In this document: positions 16,725-25,805 of the stretch, piece after piece
How positions within the stretch are numbered: position 1 is the stretch's first letter
Layout of the letters: every line of letters starts with the position of its first letter
NCBI RefSeq assembly: GCF_003285015.1
Contig: NZ_QMFB01000026.1
Span: forward strand, 1 to 64,000
DNA length: 64,000 nucleotides
From: Paenibacillus contaminans
GTDB taxonomy: Bacteria; Bacillota; Bacilli; Paenibacillales; NBRC-103111
Direction of reading: 5' to 3'
Made by a program: the position numbers and the translations under genes
The notes under the pieces: generated by a model
What the model saw: only the letters and a program-made list of their open reading frames with translations
Database searches by the model: none
What the model was told of the DNA's origin: nothing

Positions 16725-18407
16725 TTATTGCTTGGCTTTCCAATCGTTTACTTCCTTCGTCACCTGCTCGCCGCCCAGCTTGTTCCAGTTGGCTGCAAAT
16801 TCGTCGAACGAATCGATTGGCGCCGCGCCCATAATGATTTTCGTAAATTGTTCGACTTCCATTTTACCGAGCGTCGGTATTTTATCGCCCATCGACGGCG
16901 TCGGCGCGCCGAAAAACTCATCCCTTTGAAAACCGTTATTCGTAAAATAATGATGAAGCAGCGACTGGGAGCCACCTGGTCCGAATACTCGCGTATACCC
17001 CCATCCGGATATGTCGCCTTGATTCATAAATTTGTCGACCGCCTCGTAGTATACCTTGTTGCTCTCCACCTTCATCTTCGACGTATCTTTCGTTTCGAGC
17101 GCTCCTTTCACATCAAGGTATGCATCGATATTCGACGTAACGGATGACGACTTCACGATCGAGAACCGGTAAAATTCCATGCCGTCCTTGTAGCTGAACG
17201 TCTCTCTCGTATTGGGGTCGAGACATTGACGCAAGTAATAATTCATCAATTTGACGACGACTTCCGGATTTTTGAAGTTTTTCTTGACCACATAATATTC
17301 TACGGTGCCGAGACCGATTTGCGGCTTCGCCGGCTTACCATCGATCGAAGGAAGCGGATAAGCCTTCCAATCCATCTCCGGATTCAGGTTCTTGCCGTCC
17401 TGAAGCGGGAAGAGAGACGCCCACATTTCGCCGAAAAACATGCCCAGCTTCCCTGACGTTAAGGACTCGGCAAGCTTATTGCCGTCCCGTACGCCGAATT
17501 CGCTGTCGATCTGCCCCTTTTTGTACATTTCATTCAGCTTGGCCAGCGCCGCTTTCATCTCCGGTTGAACGCCGCCGTAAACCAGCTTGCCTGAAGCATC
17601 CTTGACCCATTTGCCGGGATAAACATGGTAGCCGTTGAAGAAGCCTTCCAGAGTGCCCATATGGCCATAAAGGCCTTTCGTCGCGCCAAGTCCGAACGTA
17701 TCGTTCTTCTGATTGCCGTCCGGATCCTGAGTGGTGAACGCTTCTGCAATCGCAAATACGTCCTGCATCGTTTTCGGCTCCGGCAAATTCAGCTTTTTGA
17801 GCCAATCGGTGCGTACCCATAGAAGCGGAGCCTGATCGTAGCCGGAAGCCGTAAAAGGCAGCGCAAGCAGCTTTCCGTTTAACGTAGCGGCCCTCATCGA
17901 CGCCCCTCCGTCTTTCTCCAAATACTCCTTGGTGACCGGAGATGCATACTGCTGGTAAACGTCGGTCAAATCGGCAAGCTGACCGGCATCCGCGAGCTGC
18001 TGCAGCTGCGTCGCATTGACTGCCATAACGTCCGGCAGCTGGCCGGAAGCGATCGTCAGGTTCAGCTTCTGCTCGTACTGGTCCGACGTCCACAAATATT
18101 TGACCTTCATGCCGAGATCTTGCTCGTACCCTTTCGTCCATACGTTGTTTTCCATCGTTTGGTCGCTCGGAAACTTCCACGCGCTGTTCATTTCGCGAAC
18201 GGACGTTACCTCGATCGGAGGGTCGTACTTGCCGAACGGATCGGGCTTTTCCGCCGCTTTGGCCGGTTCTTTCGAGGCGGCTGCGGAACCTGTTCCCGGG
18301 CTGTTTCCGGGTTTGACATCCCCGTTATTTCCGCTGCACGCTACGAGCAGCATGGACGAGCTTAGCATGGCTGCGATCCCTGTAGACAAAACTTTTCTGA
18401 ATCTCAA
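16725..18407 (-). CDS. Extracellular sugar-binding lipoprotein (ABC importer, module 1)
   Basis: The 560-residue family 1-type solute-binding protein has a lipoprotein signal peptide with lipobox LVAC (C24), followed by a flexible Gly/Ser/Ala/Lys-rich linker. The mature part shows the long LipO/YtcQ form used with LplB/LplC permeases. It would capture oligosaccharides outside the membrane. The start is TTG, preceded by GGGGGA at 7 bases. It is first in the operon down to the sulfatase at 8276. Its promoter (18449-18520) shares a long box with the beta-helix gene of the same module. Confidence 0.93.
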   Translation of the reverse strand: MRFRKVLSTGIAAMLSSSMLLVACSGNNGDVKPGNSPGTGSAAASKEPAKAAEKPDPFGKYDPPIEVTSVREMNSAWKFPSDQTMENNVWTKGYEQDLGMKVKYLWTSDQYEQKLNLTIASGQLPDVMAVNATQLQQLADAGQLADLTDVYQQYASPVTKEYLEKDGGASMRAATLNGKLLALPFTASGYDQAPLLWVRTDWLKKLNLPEPKTMQDVFAIAEAFTTQDPDGNQKNDTFGLGATKGLYGHMGTLEGFFNGYHVYPGKWVKDASGKLVYGGVQPEMKAALAKLNEMYKKGQIDSEFGVRDGNKLAESLTSGKLGMFFGEMWASLFPLQDGKNLNPEMDWKAYPLPSIDGKPAKPQIGLGTVEYYVVKKNFKNPEVVVKLMNYYLRQCLDPNTRETFSYKDGMEFYRFSIVKSSSVTSNIDAYLDVKGALETKDTSKMKVESNKVYYEAVDKFMNQGDISGWGYTRVFGPGGSQSLLHHYFTNNGFQRDEFFGAPTPSMGDKIPTLGKMEVEQFTKIIMGAAPIDSFDEFAANWNKLGGEQVTKEVNDWKAKQ

Positions 18408-18448
18408 AGCGCTTTCCCCCTTGTTTGGAATGATGACTTCCTGTAACT

Positions 18449-18520
18449 ATCATAAGTCCCGGCCCGCGGCTCCAACTACGGGATTCTGTTATCTTCCCTT
18501 GACTTCTGTCTACCTCTTTG
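18449..18520 (-). promoter_or_regulatory. Promoter and conserved regulator box of the module 1 importer
   Basis: On the minus strand TAGTTG (18478-18473) and TATGAT (18454-18449) are 18 bp apart. Upstream of them, 18473-18520 matches 24531-24578 at 40 of 48 positions by eye, including AGAAGTCAA and AAGATAA-AGAATC, at identical spacing. The AraC-type regulator at 18527 is the probable binder, by inference. Confidence 0.65.
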
Positions 18521-18526
18521 CCGTTC

Positions 18527-20269
18527 TTATTGCTCCCCGCGAACGTGCTGATAAGCGGCATCGCGGAACTGCTGCGGAGTCACCTGAAACATTTTTTTGA
18601 AGTATCGGGTAAAATAAGGCGCCGCTTCATAGCCGATCGCAGACGCTATTTCGTGAATTTTCATCGTAGTATCGGATAAAAGATGCTTCGCCTTCTTCAT
18701 ACGCTGCTCGATAATGAAATCGAACAGCATCGTGCCGGTTGTCCGTTTATATAAACGAGACAAATAGGTCGGACTATGGTTGACGAGCGAAGCCAATCTG
18801 GTGAGCGACAATTCCTCCTCCAGATGGTTCTGAATGTATTGGTTGATAAAAGCGATCAGCTTTTGCGCAGGCTCCTGCTGATTGTTTTCTTTAAACTCGA
18901 AAAGAAGCTCGGCTACCCGCGCGAAGTAACCTACCGCCTCTGCCCATGAACGGTGCCGGTCGTACCGGGCAAGCTTCCCGGCGTCCATTCTCATCGCAAA
19001 CTCGTAAAATAATCCGAATCGGTTCAGCTTGGCCGCGAAAAATATCGACAATGTATAATAAATCTCCGTCAAATCGGACGGTTTCGGTGCGCCGGCAGCT
19101 TGCGTCAATTCATAATAGAGCTGCAAAAAGGACTCCTTCTGCCCGCTTTCCAGATAGCTTTCCAGCATATTGAGCTGCTTGTTCAGATTTCGCGAATCGT
19201 AAGCCGTCTGTAAACCGCTTTCGGAATCGCCGCCATCCCGTTCCGCCATATGGCCTTCTTTCAAAAGAAGCTCGCGGTCGAACCCGAATCCCCGGCCCAG
19301 AAGCAACTTCAAATTGGCGGCTTTCGCGCCGGCCCCCTTCCACAAGCAAGGACCGTCGCTCATCGCGAACGAAAGCGAAAGCTTGAGCAGCGACCTGCTC
19401 GTTTCCTGAGCTGCCTCCGCTATGGTGTATATTCTGGATATCAGGTTGCGCCATATGATATCGGAATCGGCCCTATTCAAGGAAGCGGCGTCCGCCGCTT
19501 TCTCCTCCCGTGCGGCTTGCTCAGGAGAAACGCCGGTCTCAAGCTCTTTCGGTTGAATAAACCAGATGACGTTACCGCCTTCCAATTCGACGGAAATGAA
19601 AGCGGCCGAAGGAGACATATATTCGGCGACGATATTCTGCACGGCATACAGCATCAGTTGCCGGTCTGCCGCAGACAGCTCGCATGCACCTTCGTCGATC
19701 CGCCCCAGCATCATATAAACCGGAATATCCGAAGCTAAAGAAATTTCCAGCCTTTCGAAATGTTTGGCAAGCTCGTCCGCCGCCGGTCCGTCCCCATGCA
19801 GAAAAGCAAGGAAAAACTGCTGACGAAGTACGGGCTCCGCCACTTGAAGCTTCATCGTTGCCTTGCGAAGATGATTTTCCGCCTGCCGCTGCATGCCGAT
19901 TTCGACTAAAGCCTTCTCTACCGAGCGAACGATCATGTCGTCATCCTTGTTTTTCAGCAAATAATCGACGACGCCTCCCGTGCGGATCGCTTGCTGCGCA
20001 TAAGTAAAATCATTGTATCCCGTCAGGAAAACCACTCTGCAGCGGGGCCAGCGGATCAGTGCCTGCTTATACAGCTCGATGCCGGTCATGCCCGGCATGC
20101 GGATGTCCGAGAGCAGCAGGTCGATGCGCGTCGACTCGAGCAGCTCCAGCGCCTTTGTAACCTTGTACGCCCGATAAACCTCCAAATCGAGATGTGCGGT
20201 ATTGCGAAACAGGCCGTACAGGTTATCCACGATGATGGGTTCATCGTCCACGATCAATAGACGGTACAT
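18527..20269 (-). CDS. YesN-type response regulator with AraC output
   Basis: The 580-residue protein has a receiver at 1-120 with D8-D9, phospho-acceptor D55 in LLLSDIRMPGM and Lys in YLLKNKDD. A long middle region (130-470) has no clear domain. The two-HTH AraC DNA-binding domain is at about 480-580 (LTRLASLVNHSPTYLSRLYKRTTG, then IHEIASAIGYEAAPYFTRYFKKMF). It would activate the uptake module when phosphorylated by the YesM-type kinase. The ATG at 20269 is chosen because the receiver begins there and AGAGGGAAA precedes it; its first 29 bases overlap the kinase gene, so translation is coupled. Confidence 0.92.
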   Translation of the reverse strand: MYRLLIVDDEPIIVDNLYGLFRNTAHLDLEVYRAYKVTKALELLESTRIDLLLSDIRMPGMTGIELYKQALIRWPRCRVVFLTGYNDFTYAQQAIRTGGVVDYLLKNKDDDMIVRSVEKALVEIGMQRQAENHLRKATMKLQVAEPVLRQQFFLAFLHGDGPAADELAKHFERLEISLASDIPVYMMLGRIDEGACELSAADRQLMLYAVQNIVAEYMSPSAAFISVELEGGNVIWFIQPKELETGVSPEQAAREEKAADAASLNRADSDIIWRNLISRIYTIAEAAQETSRSLLKLSLSFAMSDGPCLWKGAGAKAANLKLLLGRGFGFDRELLLKEGHMAERDGGDSESGLQTAYDSRNLNKQLNMLESYLESGQKESFLQLYYELTQAAGAPKPSDLTEIYYTLSIFFAAKLNRFGLFYEFAMRMDAGKLARYDRHRSWAEAVGYFARVAELLFEFKENNQQEPAQKLIAFINQYIQNHLEEELSLTRLASLVNHSPTYLSRLYKRTTGTMLFDFIIEQRMKKAKHLLSDTTMKIHEIASAIGYEAAPYFTRYFKKMFQVTPQQFRDAAYQHVRGEQ

Positions 20270-22013
20270 GGTCGTTTCCCTCTTCCATTGGTATATAAAT
20301 GCTGACGAGCAGCCCTCCACGCTCTCCTTGCGCAATATCGATTCCGCCCCGCGGCCCGTACTTCAGCTGCAAGCGGCGGTGCACATTGACGATGCCCGTG
20401 CTCTCGCCGTTCGTTTCCTCGTGCCGCAGCTTCTGCATCAGCTGCCGCGCCGCCTCCGGAGACAAGCCGGGGCCGTTATCCTCCACTTCGATGCGCAGCC
20501 TGTCGTTTTCGCTCCGAAATCGGATATCCAGCTTCCCGTGCTCCATGATTTCTCCGAGCCCATGTTGGTAAGCGTTCTCCAAAACAGGCTGCAAAATCAA
20601 TCGCGGCACGGACACATCCGCATATGCATCCGGGAGCAAATCGAACGCGACATCGATACGTCCCGCGAATCTTATGCTTTGAATTTCCACGTAAGACCGG
20701 GAATGGCTTATTTCCGTCTCCAGATCGACCTCATCTTGAGCGTCGCGTGTAATGTATTGGAAATAGTCGCCGAGATTTCTCGATACGATTTCCGCTTTTT
20801 CGTTATCGTACGATTGGATCAGCCGGTGCAGAATGAAGAAGCTGTTGTACAAAAAATGCGGGTTGATCTGCGCTTGAAGCTGTTTCAGCTCCGAACGCTG
20901 CAGCCTGATTTTCTGCACGTAAAGCTCGTCGATCAGCGTCTTCAAATTTTTCACCATCGCTTCGAACTGCCTGAACAGGTACCCGAATTCGTCCTGATTA
21001 TTATGGCGGATTGACAGGTTGAAATTGCCCGCCTCCACGCTGCGGAATTGCTTCACGAGCACACGTAAAGGACGGTGAATGAGCAAATAGATGCCGTACG
21101 AAAATAAAATCAGAATTACGACCGAGCAGCCCGCCAGCAGCCAAAACCATGTTTGATACGATTTTAAGGTTCCGATCAGCTTTTCCTCGGGAATGTAAAC
21201 GACCAGCGTCGCTTCCAGAGCCGACGATTTCTCGTACGTCGCAAGGTAACGCTTGTTCCCGATGCTTAAGGTTTCGGTCGGCTTCTCCCACTCTTTTCCG
21301 TCGCGCAGCTGCCGCAGCCGTTCGTTCTGCAGTAGCATCGGATTGCTGAGTCCGCCGGCTATTTCCCAGTTTCCGCTGAATAACACGCTTCCTCCGTCCG
21401 GATGGAAGCGAGCCAGCGCGTTTTTCAGCTCAGGCTGCGACAGCTCCACAATGAGATTGAATGTCGGCTCCTTGCCCGGAGCGCGAAAAAAAGGATACGT
21501 AAAATTTAAAAACAGCCTCTCCCGCCAATAGGTAATCGGGTAGGCTTGTCTGGAAATCGCTCCGGTAAGCTCCGCGATTTGATCCTTGGGTACCGGATCG
21601 CCGCCGGCCGACGATGCGGCGATCAACCGATCGTCACGGGGAATGTAAATAATAACGTCCTCAATATAGACGCTGGAGTCCTTCAGGATTCTTGCTTTGC
21701 TTTGAAGCCGGTTAATCGCTTGAGTACGCTCGTAAGCCGGCATGATGCCGGCGATCGTGCCCAGCTTCAGCAAATCCTCGTCGCCGATGTATTCCTGCTG
21801 GACTTTCGTGATCCTTTTGATTTCCTTCTCGAGCGCGTCGAAATAATTGTGTACCTGCGAAACGGTTGCGGTTGAGATTTGATGGCGGACCTCACCCTTT
21901 CCCAGCTCGTTTAGCACGAGACTTAGCGCCGACAGCGGCGTCATAATGGCGAGGAAGGTCACGATCAGCTTGGGGAATATGGACCATCTGCGGAAACTCA
22001 TGTTACGAAACAT
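20241..22013 (-). CDS. YesM-type sensor histidine kinase
   Basis: This 590-residue membrane kinase has a helix at about 15-35, an extracellular Cache-like sensor (40-285), a second helix (about 290-312) and HAMP (IHRPLRVLVKQFRSVEAGNF). The His_kinase box follows, with QINPHFLYNSFF (phospho-His near residue 384), then an ATPase domain with LQPVLENAYQHG and EDNGPGLS. The sensor faces outside and may read the imported sugar or the loaded lipoprotein. It is coupled to the YesN-type regulator by overlap. The ATG has only a weak site (GGGTGAT). Confidence 0.92.
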   Translation of the reverse strand: MFRNMSFRRWSIFPKLIVTFLAIMTPLSALSLVLNELGKGEVRHQISTATVSQVHNYFDALEKEIKRITKVQQEYIGDEDLLKLGTIAGIMPAYERTQAINRLQSKARILKDSSVYIEDVIIYIPRDDRLIAASSAGGDPVPKDQIAELTGAISRQAYPITYWRERLFLNFTYPFFRAPGKEPTFNLIVELSQPELKNALARFHPDGGSVLFSGNWEIAGGLSNPMLLQNERLRQLRDGKEWEKPTETLSIGNKRYLATYEKSSALEATLVVYIPEEKLIGTLKSYQTWFWLLAGCSVVILILFSYGIYLLIHRPLRVLVKQFRSVEAGNFNLSIRHNNQDEFGYLFRQFEAMVKNLKTLIDELYVQKIRLQRSELKQLQAQINPHFLYNSFFILHRLIQSYDNEKAEIVSRNLGDYFQYITRDAQDEVDLETEISHSRSYVEIQSIRFAGRIDVAFDLLPDAYADVSVPRLILQPVLENAYQHGLGEIMEHGKLDIRFRSENDRLRIEVEDNGPGLSPEAARQLMQKLRHEETNGESTGIVNVHRRLQLKYGPRGGIDIAQGERGGLLVSIYIPMEEGNDHVPSIDRGR

Positions 22014-22257
22014 AACGCATCACCCGGTTCTTCACTCCGTGTTGGAGTATAAAATTTGCTTCATCGTAACACATGAGGCATGTCGTTGGAATGAGCGGAA
22101 TTAACCGGGATAACGGACTGCTGTCGTCATCTGACAAGCCGAGCAAAAAATTCCTTGCATCAAGGATAAACGCCAGTCGGCGTCTTTGTCGCCATACGTT
22201 TACCGTAGAAATATAAGGAATTATCATGTGAAACATATAAAGTCTTATATTTTAAAT

Positions 22258-22305
22258 AAAGACGCTCCCATCCCCACTATTACAGTGGTTTTTGGAGGCG
22301 TCTTT
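22258..22305 (-). terminator. Terminator of the module 1 beta-helix gene
   Basis: AAAGACGCTCC (22258-22268) pairs with GGAGGCGTCTTT (22294-22305), with an inner CCACT/AGTGG stem, and the minus strand ends in TTTATTT. The rest of the 342-bp gap 22014-22355 holds the kinase promoter region, where I found no convincing -35. Confidence 0.8.
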
Positions 22306-22355
22306 GCACATCTTTTGGGATTGACCCATTCTACAGCCCTTTTGAGTCAGCCCCT

Positions 22356-24347
22356 TTACCTTGAGCAAGATAGAGGTATCGCCACATCGCCTTTATTAAA
22401 TACGACGCCGGCTATAGCCAGCGAGAACAAGACGCCTGCCGGCAGCACGATCGATACCTGCTGCTTTTCGCCCGCTGCAGCGGCAAAGCCGGGACTGAAA
22501 GCTTGAACGCTGATCTGCATCGCGTAGCGTTTCCAATCCCCCACGGCTACAACCTGCGGGTTGTTCGCCTCAGTCAGCAGCCCGCTCATCCTGAACGCGT
22601 GGATCGCCTTAAGCGTCACCGGGGCGTTGTTCGCTTTGGCCCAAAACGACAACACGCAATTTTCGCCCTGCAGCTCGGTCGGCGCAGCGTCGATATCGAA
22701 ATTGACGGTGTAATACGTTTGCCCGCTCGGGGCTGCCGTGCACCGGAACAGGCCGTACGACAACTGCTGACCGATCCGGTACAGCTCGAAGCTTGTGCCC
22801 GCGGTATTGTCCGAAGCGACCTTGGTCACGCTATACGACCCGCCGGTGCCATCCGAAGTAATCGTGAGTCCGTCGATGCCGAACGAGTCGTTTAACGGCG
22901 CAGCGGCCCCCGTTACGCCGGTGACGATGGCGGAGAAGTCCGGAACCTTCACATAATTATGTTGAGTCATGCCGTAACCCGGCCGGTTCGTGTTCGCATA
23001 TTGGGTCTCGAACAAAAACGTCTCGGCCCCGATGTTCCCGTCATGCTTAATGTCCCGGTAGCTGATTCCGCGGTGACCGGCTACATCCGGGAGTTCAAAA
23101 ATCGGTTTGCTGCTGTGCACCAGAGTCAGTCCGTCAATGTCCAAATCGATTACTTTGATATTTTGCGCGCACAGCGCAAACCGTCCGTTCGAAGCGAGCG
23201 AATCGGTGTTGTGCATGTTGGCGTACATGTCTTTGATCTTTAGCCTCTTGACCGTACTGTGTGCCGGCCAGTACGCGTCGCCGGACGGTGCCGACAGCTG
23301 CAGGAATCTTGGTGCCGGGGTATTGGCAAAAAGACTTTCCCAATAAACGCCGCTCAGCTCCACGTCGTTGCATCCCGCTGCGATCACGACACCTGTGAAA
23401 GGCCCTTCGATGCCGCCGCCCTGTATACGGGATTTCCAGCCGGAGAACCAAACCGCCGTACCTCCCGCATAATAGCCGCCCGAGTAAATCCAGCAGTCTA
23501 TGATGTTTGCGCGGCAAGCCCAATAGTCCAACGTCACGCCATCGAGATCTACACCTGCTGCTTTGAAGAAATTGCGCTTGTCATTGTCGACCGGCGTGCT
23601 GCCCCAAAACTCGCAATCGCGAACGTATATCGACCAGCTATTGTATTGGCAAAAGATCGCCCACGATTCGTTGCCTCCGAACGCATCGAACCGGCACTTG
23701 TCAAAAGACGGGTAGATCACCCACGGCGCAACGTAAAATGCGCAGCCGCCGGTCGTGCCGCCGCGAAAATTGAGGCCGTATACGGAATAATATTTTTGCG
23801 TGTCGGTTAAGCCCGTCAAGCCGTCAGGACCTAGCTGGATCGCATTGCCGGAGCCCGTGTAAAGCATGTATGCCGACCGGCACCCGTTAAGATGAACCGG
23901 CCTGGTGAATTTCAAGGTGGTGCCGAACAAATAATGCGTTCGGGTGAAAACCAGTTCGACGGGTACTCCGTCAGGGTTAGGGATAGCGTTTACATATGCG
24001 GCCGCGCTTAACAGCGCTGCGGTATCGTCAGTCACTCCGTCCCCTACTGCGCCGAAATCTTCGACGGATATCGTTTCGCACAGCTTGCTATATACGGTTC
24101 GTGGGACGGCAGCCGAGCCGGATTGCAGAAATCCGACCATCGACGCTCCCGAGCTTGCTTCCAATTCGGCTCTGATCTCCCTTGCCGGTCTGGCGTTTGA
24201 ACCGCTCCCTCCCTCCGCATTCGCTTCGCGTCCCAGAAGCCCTCCTGCCGCGATCGCGGCGCCCGCCATGCCTAGCGATGCCATCAGCTTTCTTCTGCTC
24301 ATTAGCGTGCTACTTTCTACATGTTCCCGTTCGTCCATTGAGTTCAT
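22356..24347 (-). CDS. Tat-exported beta-helix protein, pectate-lyase superfamily
   Basis: This 663-residue protein has a Tat signal: SRRKLMASLGMAGAAIAAGG with R18-R19 and a likely cleavage after ANA near residue 44. At about 90 the Pectate_lyase_3 entry motif follows (ISVEDFGAVGDGVTDDTAAL), then a right-handed beta-helix and a C-terminal beta-sandwich (about 500-663). Such proteins include polysaccharide lyases, GH28-like hydrolases and phage-tailspike-like binders; the catalytic type is not readable here. The ATG at 24347 is chosen for GGGAGG at 8 bases and because it precedes the Tat motif closely. It shares the promoter box of the importer operon. A twin is at 60393. Confidence 0.85.
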   Translation of the reverse strand: MNSMDEREHVESSTLMSRRKLMASLGMAGAAIAAGGLLGREANAEGGSGSNARPAREIRAELEASSGASMVGFLQSGSAAVPRTVYSKLCETISVEDFGAVGDGVTDDTAALLSAAAYVNAIPNPDGVPVELVFTRTHYLFGTTLKFTRPVHLNGCRSAYMLYTGSGNAIQLGPDGLTGLTDTQKYYSVYGLNFRGGTTGGCAFYVAPWVIYPSFDKCRFDAFGGNESWAIFCQYNSWSIYVRDCEFWGSTPVDNDKRNFFKAAGVDLDGVTLDYWACRANIIDCWIYSGGYYAGGTAVWFSGWKSRIQGGGIEGPFTGVVIAAGCNDVELSGVYWESLFANTPAPRFLQLSAPSGDAYWPAHSTVKRLKIKDMYANMHNTDSLASNGRFALCAQNIKVIDLDIDGLTLVHSSKPIFELPDVAGHRGISYRDIKHDGNIGAETFLFETQYANTNRPGYGMTQHNYVKVPDFSAIVTGVTGAAAPLNDSFGIDGLTITSDGTGGSYSVTKVASDNTAGTSFELYRIGQQLSYGLFRCTAAPSGQTYYTVNFDIDAAPTELQGENCVLSFWAKANNAPVTLKAIHAFRMSGLLTEANNPQVVAVGDWKRYAMQISVQAFSPGFAAAAGEKQQVSIVLPAGVLFSLAIAGVVFNKGDVAIPLSCSR

Positions 24348-24507
24348 CCTAATAGCCTCCCGTTCGAATGTGATCCGTACTAAGTCTATCCTCCGATACA
24401 AGTCTAGCTGCCGCTTTCAAGCTAATGAAACCGTCTTACGGGGCTGACCGGCGCTGCGATCAGAGTGGAAGCTTCTCGCTTATTCTAGTTTCTTATTGCA
24501 TGCTTTC

Positions 24508-24578
24508 ATCATAAGTTGATCCGGCGCCCTCAACTACGAGATTCTATTATCTTTAATTGACTTCTGTTGACCTTTTTG
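24508..24578 (-). promoter_or_regulatory. Promoter and conserved regulator box of the beta-helix gene
   Basis: TAGTTG (24536-24531) and TATGAT (24513-24508) are 17 bp apart on the minus strand. The upstream block 24531-24578 repeats the block before the module 1 binding-protein gene, with AGAAGTCAA at the same distance. The transcript leader would be about 150 bases. Confidence 0.65.
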
Positions 24579-24632
24579 AGCTGCAGCTTCAGCAAACCGG
24601 CATGAATAAACGGCTGCGCCGTTCCGCTCGCG

Positions 24633-24668
24633 AAAAAAATAACCCGGCGGACTGCCGCCAGGTTACTC
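24633..24668 (-). terminator. Terminator of the potassium channel gene
   Basis: AACCCGGCGG and CCGCCAGGTT form a stem with a four-base loop and one mismatch. On the minus strand it is followed by TTATTTTTTTC. It lies just after the channel stop codon at 24698. Confidence 0.85.
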
Positions 24669-24697
24669 AGTCTAATTATATAATTGCTAGTACACCA

Positions 24698-25762
24698 TTA
24701 CCTTTTACTCACGATCTCTGCATACTTTTCTTTGCTGCAAATGATTTGAAGCTTCGCTTCAGGCGGTATTTCTTCATCCAGCTTGCGGTTAATGCCCAGA
24801 TCGCCGCCGTCCGCAATTAAAGTCGCGCCTTCGTCAAGAAGCGCGTGGAAGGCATCCCGATACGTTCGCCACCCCGGCCTCCGTTTCATTTCGAATAAGT
24901 CGTCGCCATGTTTGCGGCTTACCAGCTGCGCGACAATCGAGCTATGCCCTTCCGAAAGCGCCGACCGGACGGCCAGACTGGATATCATTTCCCCGGAGAC
25001 AAGAAAATGGTTCACGCGCACGTGCTTGAAATTACGGATGTGATGCTCCACCATCACCTCAACGGTCGTATGGACTTGCGGAGCCATTCGTTCGATGGAG
25101 GTGGCAATGAGCAGCGTCTTGCCGTCAATTAACGATAAATCCTCGATCAGCGGGTCAGCGAACAAAATAACCGCACGGGCCTCAGACAAGTTTGCTTTCA
25201 AAAGCGTCTCGTCGTTAGCCGGGTCTCCTTGGATATAGTGTACATTTTCCAGATCCACCGGGGACTTCGGCAGCTGGTCGATGATCACGACATCGCCGGG
25301 GTATTCGAATTCTTTAATCTCCTTGAGAGCAAAATCCGTTTTACGGCTCCAGCCGATGAGAAGGATATGATCTTTTCCTTTATATTGCAAGCGTCCCTCC
25401 TCCCTTCTTCTTGAGAAACCGGTCAGTATGTCGATGACTTTGCCGATCACGACACCGATCAGACCGATCCCCACGATAAACAAAAACATCGCATACAACC
25501 GCCCGAAGACGGTAGTCGGCGAAACGTCGCCGTACCCAACCGTCGTAAGCGTGGTCATGGTCCACCACAATCCGACGAACGGGTCGGTAAACACATCCGG
25601 TTCAAGAAACCACATCAAAAACGAGCTTATTGCGATTAGTACGAAGGTAAACGAAAACAGCATAACGTTGTTCATCCGGACGAGGTTTAACAGAAATTGT
25701 CTTAGCAGCGGTATCGGCCATCCCCCCCTTGCTTCGGTATAAATACTGTAAGTATACAACAC
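24698..25762 (-). CDS. Two-helix potassium channel with RCK domain
   Basis: Transmembrane helix 1 (about 33-55, MLFSFTFVLIAISSFLMWF), a pore loop with selectivity filter TTVGYGD, transmembrane helix 2 (about 90-115) and a cytoplasmic RCK/TrkA-N domain (ILLIGWSRKTDFALKEI) are visible. It should conduct K+ and be gated by a ligand at the RCK domain; B. subtilis YugO, used in biofilm electrical signalling, has this plan. The start is uncertain: GTG at 25762 has a poor ribosome site, while a good AAGGGGGGG at 25731-25739 has only non-standard codons in frame behind it. It stands downstream of a DUF4241 gene. Confidence 0.88.
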   Translation of the reverse strand: MLYTYSIYTEARGGWPIPLLRQFLLNLVRMNNVMLFSFTFVLIAISSFLMWFLEPDVFTDPFVGLWWTMTTLTTVGYGDVSPTTVFGRLYAMFLFIVGIGLIGVVIGKVIDILTGFSRRREEGRLQYKGKDHILLIGWSRKTDFALKEIKEFEYPGDVVIIDQLPKSPVDLENVHYIQGDPANDETLLKANLSEARAVILFADPLIEDLSLIDGKTLLIATSIERMAPQVHTTVEVMVEHHIRNFKHVRVNHFLVSGEMISSLAVRSALSEGHSSIVAQLVSRKHGDDLFEMKRRPGWRTYRDAFHALLDEGATLIADGGDLGINRKLDEEIPPEAKLQIICSKEKYAEIVSKR

Positions 25763-25805
25763 TTTAGTGCACCATAGGATGCTGAAAACGCCTTGCGACC
25801 GCGCC

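Noticed and set aside
22186-22506. Small plus-strand gene across the module 1 terminator
   Set aside because: It reads through a strong terminator hairpin and into the opposite beta-helix gene; no homology or ribosome site.
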